Positions 23,629 through 25,457 of a stretch of DNA of 25,457 nt are shown one piece after another (within the stretch, counting starts at the first letter, position 1; each line of letters begins with the position of its first letter). Under the pieces are notes generated by a model. It saw nothing but the letters and a program-made list of their open reading frames with translations, searched no databases and was not told the DNA's origin. This stretch comes from Gemmatimonadales bacterium (lineage in GTDB: Bacteria > Gemmatimonadota > Gemmatimonadetes > Gemmatimonadales > GWC2-71-9): the NCBI GenBank assembly GCA_030601605.1, contig JAUVTI010000008.1:1-25457 (forward strand). Reading direction: 5' to 3'. Both the position numbers and the translations under genes were made by a program.

Positions 23629-24251
23629 GCAAGCAGCTGTTGATCGCCACGCGCAGCAAGGGGAAGAAGCGCGAGATACGGGTAATCCTCGAGGACCTCC
23701 CCTACGTGCTGCGCTTCCTCGACGAGACCGGCATCCTGGAGAGCAGGGAGGAGGCGCTGCTGGAGCACGCCGAGACCTTCGAGGGTAACGCCCGGCGCAA
23801 GGCCCAGTACTTCGCGAAGCAGATCGGCGGAGCGGCCGCGGCCGACGACTCCGGAATCGAGGTCTTCGCCCTGGGCGGCCTGCCGGGAGTCAGGTCGCGG
23901 CGCTTCGCGATGGTGGACGCGCCGCCGGACGAGCAGGACCAGGCCAACAACGACGAACTGCTCAAGCGCATGGACGGACTCCCCGAGGAGCGCCGCCGCG
24001 CACGCTACCGCTGCGTGGTGGCGTTCGTGCCCCGGCCCGACGCCGCCGCCGTCACGTTCGAGGGAACCTGCACCGGAATAATCCTGAAAACGCCCAAGGG
24101 ATCCGGCGGCTTCGGCTACGACCCCCTGTTCCACTCCGACGACCTGGACAAGAGCTTCGGCGACGCGTCCGCGGAGGAGAAGCATGCCGTGAGCCACCGG
24201 GGCAGGGCGTTCAGGGCGTTCGCCGAGTGGCTGAGGCAGAATCCCCTGTAG
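23625..24251 (+). CDS. rdgB: XTP/dITP diphosphatase (Ham1/RdgB family)
   Basis: Encodes 208 residues. The enzyme removes non-canonical purine nucleoside triphosphates (XTP, dITP, ITP) by releasing pyrophosphate, keeping them out of DNA and RNA. Seen in order: LLIATRSKGKKREI (the usual Asn of the T-x-N-x-GK loop is Ser here), TFEGNARRKAQYFAKQ, the catalytic AADDSGIEVFALGG, PGVRSRRFA, the GSGGFGYDPLF loop and the C-terminal VSHRGRAFRAF. Length is typical (about 200). It starts at the ATG overlapping the rph stop. It ends the long plus-strand operon, 18 nt before a tRNA. Confidence 0.94.
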   Translation: MSKQLLIATRSKGKKREIRVILEDLPYVLRFLDETGILESREEALLEHAETFEGNARRKAQYFAKQIGGAAAADDSGIEVFALGGLPGVRSRRFAMVDAPPDEQDQANNDELLKRMDGLPEERRRARYRCVVAFVPRPDAAAVTFEGTCTGIILKTPKGSGGFGYDPLFHSDDLDKSFGDASAEEKHAVSHRGRAFRAFAEWLRQNPL

Positions 24252-24269
24252 GCGTTACTTTGCACGCCT

Positions 24270-24343
24270 CGGGGCGTAGCGCAGCCCGGTAGCGCGCCTG
24301 CTTTGGGAGCAGGAAGTCGCCGGTTCGAATCCGGCCGCCCCGA
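24270..24343 (+). tRNA. tRNA-Pro (anticodon TGG)
   Basis: A 74-nt cloverleaf with acceptor CGGGGCG/CGCCCCG and discriminator A at 24343. The D-stem is GCGC/GCGC. The anticodon stem CCTGC/GCAGG encloses TTTGGGA, giving TGG at 24304-24306. The T-arm is GCCGG/CCGGC with TTCGAAT. No CCA is encoded, unlike the selenocysteine tRNA in this window. The anticodon TGG reads proline codons. Confidence 0.95.
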
Positions 24344-24348
24344 CTCGA

Positions 24349-24378
24349 GAGGGCCGACTGCGCGTCGGCTCTTTTCTT
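24349..24378 (+). terminator. Rho-independent terminator after tRNA-Pro
   Basis: A GC-rich hairpin with 5' arm ending GGGCCGAC, loop TGCGC (24359-24363) and 3' arm GTCGGCTC, followed by TTTTCTT. It lies 6 nt downstream of the tRNA 3' end, so it probably ends the tRNA-Pro transcript and perhaps readthrough from the upstream operon. Confidence 0.75.
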
Positions 24379-24422
24379 GTCCCGAACCCGGCGACCGGAT
24401 GGCTGTCCCCAAGCGCGGCCTG

Positions 24423-24428
24423 TATATT
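24423..24428 (+). promoter_or_regulatory. Possible -10 box for the small membrane protein
   Basis: TATATT at 24423-24428 lies 33 nt before ATG 24462, downstream of a terminator and in an otherwise GC-rich stretch. No clear -35 box was found. Placement favours ATG 24462 over the in-frame ATG 24399, which would lie upstream of this promoter. Confidence 0.3.
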
Positions 24429-24461
24429 TCCTGGCAACCTCGCGCGGCGTCGGGTACGACA

Positions 24462-24779
24462 ATGGAGAATCTGCTGGGATCGCTGGTGGCAGGAGTGATG
24501 GGCGGCGTCATCGTGCTCGTTTTTCAGGGCATCCACCGCAAGGTGCAGGCGGGCGGAGGCACCCGCACCCTCGCGACCCGCGCCAGGGAAGAGGTGGCCA
24601 AGCGCCGCTTCATCATCCGCCTCACGAAGGAGCAGCGGGAGGAGCTCAGGATCGCCTCCGGGGTCGAGGCCGAGGCCCTCGAGTACACCGAGAGCGAGCT
24701 CGAGACCAGAAGGGCGCCCAAGCTCCCCAAGGAGCAGCACCTCCACGGACTGTGGGTGGCCCTGGGCCTCGACGACTGA
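24462..24779 (+). CDS. Small one-helix membrane protein of unknown function
   Basis: Encodes 105 residues from ATG 24462; an in-frame ATG at 24399 would add 21 residues. A single hydrophobic helix near the N-terminus (LLGSLVAGVMGGVIVLVFQG) is followed by a basic, then charged and helical cytoplasmic-type region with KRRFIIRLTKEQREELRIASG and Glu-rich EAEALEYTESELETR. I do not recognise a family. It lies alone between two hairpin terminators and between two tRNA genes, so it is probably its own transcription unit. Codon use looks like that of the neighbours (GC-rich third positions). Confidence 0.7.
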   Translation: MENLLGSLVAGVMGGVIVLVFQGIHRKVQAGGGTRTLATRAREEVAKRRFIIRLTKEQREELRIASGVEAEALEYTESELETRRAPKLPKEQHLHGLWVALGLDD

Positions 24780-24806
24780 ATCCGTTGTCTGGACCGAGAA
24801 GAGCGT

Positions 24807-24837
24807 ACGCCCGGCACCCGCCGGGCGTCTTTGTTTT
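24807..24837 (+). terminator. Rho-independent terminator after the small membrane protein
   Basis: A perfect 9-bp stem ACGCCCGGC (24807-24815) and GCCGGGCGT (24820-24828) with loop ACCC, followed by CTTTGTTTT. It begins 27 nt after the stop codon and separates this gene from tRNA-Arg. Confidence 0.88.
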
Positions 24838-24850
24838 GACGCGCACCTCT

Positions 24851-24878
24851 TTGAGGAGCGCGAGCGCCGTCATAGATT
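24851..24878 (+). promoter_or_regulatory. Weak promoter-like elements before tRNA-Arg
   Basis: TTGAGG (24851-24856) and TAGATT (24873-24878) each match four of six consensus bases, with a 16-nt spacer, ending 18 nt before the tRNA. Position just after a terminator makes a promoter likely here, but the boxes themselves are weak. Confidence 0.25.
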
Positions 24879-24896
24879 GGCAACGCTGAGGGATAA

Positions 24897-24970
24897 GCGC
24901 CCGTAGCTCAGGTGGATAGAGCATCGGCCTTCTAAGCCGAGGGTCCCAGGTTCGAGTCCTGGCGGGCGCA
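24897..24970 (+). tRNA. tRNA-Arg (anticodon TCT)
   Basis: A 74-nt cloverleaf with acceptor GCGCCCG/CGGGCGC and discriminator A. The anticodon stem TCGGC/GCCGA encloses CTTCTAA, giving TCT at 24931-24933. The T-arm is CCAGG/CCTGG with TTCGAGT. No CCA is encoded. It reads AGA/AGG arginine codons, which are rare in such a GC-rich genome. Confidence 0.96.
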
Positions 24971-25005
24971 CTCGAACAACCAGTGATCCGCGGCGCGGGG
25001 GGCCG

Positions 25006-25457
25006 GTGACCGACTCGGCATACAGCAAGGCGCTGGAGCAACTGGAGGGGGTGCTGGGCGACGTGTCCAAGGAGTGGCACGCCCGCATCCGCCTCATCAT
25101 AGACTCGATCCCGGATCTGGGCGGCCGCGTCCGCCGGGATCCGTTCCTGCGTGACTGCTACACAGTGTTGGCCGCCCTCAAGGATCACCTCAACGACTCA
25201 GTGCGCGGGCTGCGCCAGCGGTGGTTCCCGTTTCACCTGCTGCACGAGGACCAGCGCAAGCGGCTCCAGTGGGTCGACACGCTGCAACAGGCAGCCGCGG
25301 AGGAGGCCGTCGCCGCCGAGCTCACCGAGGAGCAGACCAAGAAGCTGCTGGACGATGAGGGACTGTGGGCGGCGGTCATGCGCTGCCCGCTCAAGCTCAC
25401 CGGCGACGCTGCGTGGCGCGAGATCCGAAAGGGCCTGGCGGCGGAAGAGAGTGAGAA
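25006..25457 (+). CDS. Unrecognised protein, N-terminal part (runs off the window end)
   Basis: An open frame of about 150 codons from GTG 25006 to the end of the window with no stop. The product is charged and mostly helical by pattern: SAYSKALEQLEGVLGDVSKE, IRLIIDSIPDLGGRV, FLRDCYTVLAALKDHLND, FHLLHEDQRKRLQWVDTL, then Ala/Glu-rich AAAEEAVAAELTEEQTKKLL. No signal peptide, membrane helix or known motif is seen. The upstream GGGG-rich stretch may serve as SD. It starts 35 nt after tRNA-Arg. The even codon bias and absence of stops make a real gene likely, but the function is unknown. Confidence 0.65.
   Translation, partial: MTDSAYSKALEQLEGVLGDVSKEWHARIRLIIDSIPDLGGRVRRDPFLRDCYTVLAALKDHLNDSVRGLRQRWFPFHLLHEDQRKRLQWVDTLQQAAAEEAVAAELTEEQTKKLLDDEGLWAAVMRCPLKLTGDAAWREIRKGLAAEESE

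Noticed and set aside
24303..24461. Upstream extension of the small membrane protein back into tRNA-Pro
   Set aside because: The extension would translate the tRNA 3' half and a terminator hairpin; a promoter-like TATATT lies after it.

Overview
This 25.5 kb window is GC-rich, gene-dense bacterial chromosome. Almost every gene is on the plus strand, and many neighbours are joined by 1-4 nt TGATG or ATGA overlaps. LptE-like, LpxH-like and Omp85-type genes indicate a diderm (LPS-type) bacterium. The gene mix (nusA-infB-rbfA-truB-ribF, separate secD and secF, a HEAT-repeat/cyclophilin fusion, a peptidase/propeller/outer-membrane-barrel protein) reminds me of Gemmatimonadota. That placement is an inference from style and was not tested.

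Region 1 (1-5926) is the translation/ribosome-maturation operon: the 3' end of nusA, an L7Ae-type ylxQ, infB, a DUF503 gene, rbfA, truB (probable CTG start) and ribF. Region 2 (5970-9367) carries secD, secF and tatD. Region 3 (9386-12976) has formate-tetrahydrofolate ligase (fhs), ridA, a selenocysteine tRNA (selC, anticodon TCA), a diacylglycerol-kinase-type lipid kinase and a small exported DUF5683-like protein. An lpxH-like phosphatase (12993-13730) is the only clear minus-strand gene.

Region 4 (13762-24251) reads as one long coupled operon. It holds deoC (long form), a YbgC-type thioesterase, a secreted HEAT-repeat protein ending in a cyclophilin-type prolyl isomerase, a 954-residue protein combining a HExxH peptidase, a TolB-like beta-propeller and an Omp85-like barrel, a LolB/DUF4292-like lipoprotein, an LptE-like lipoprotein, a small one-helix membrane protein, a CPA2-type antiporter, RNase PH and an XTP/dITP pyrophosphatase. 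The middle of this operon looks like an outer-membrane biogenesis or envelope quality-control unit and is the most interesting part of the window.

Region 5 (24252-25457) holds tRNA-Pro(TGG), a terminator, a 105-residue one-helix membrane protein, a second terminator, tRNA-Arg(TCT), and the start of an unrecognised gene that runs off the end. No stretch longer than 300 bases lacks a gene. I saw no insertion sequences, CRISPR arrays, phage genes or origins.
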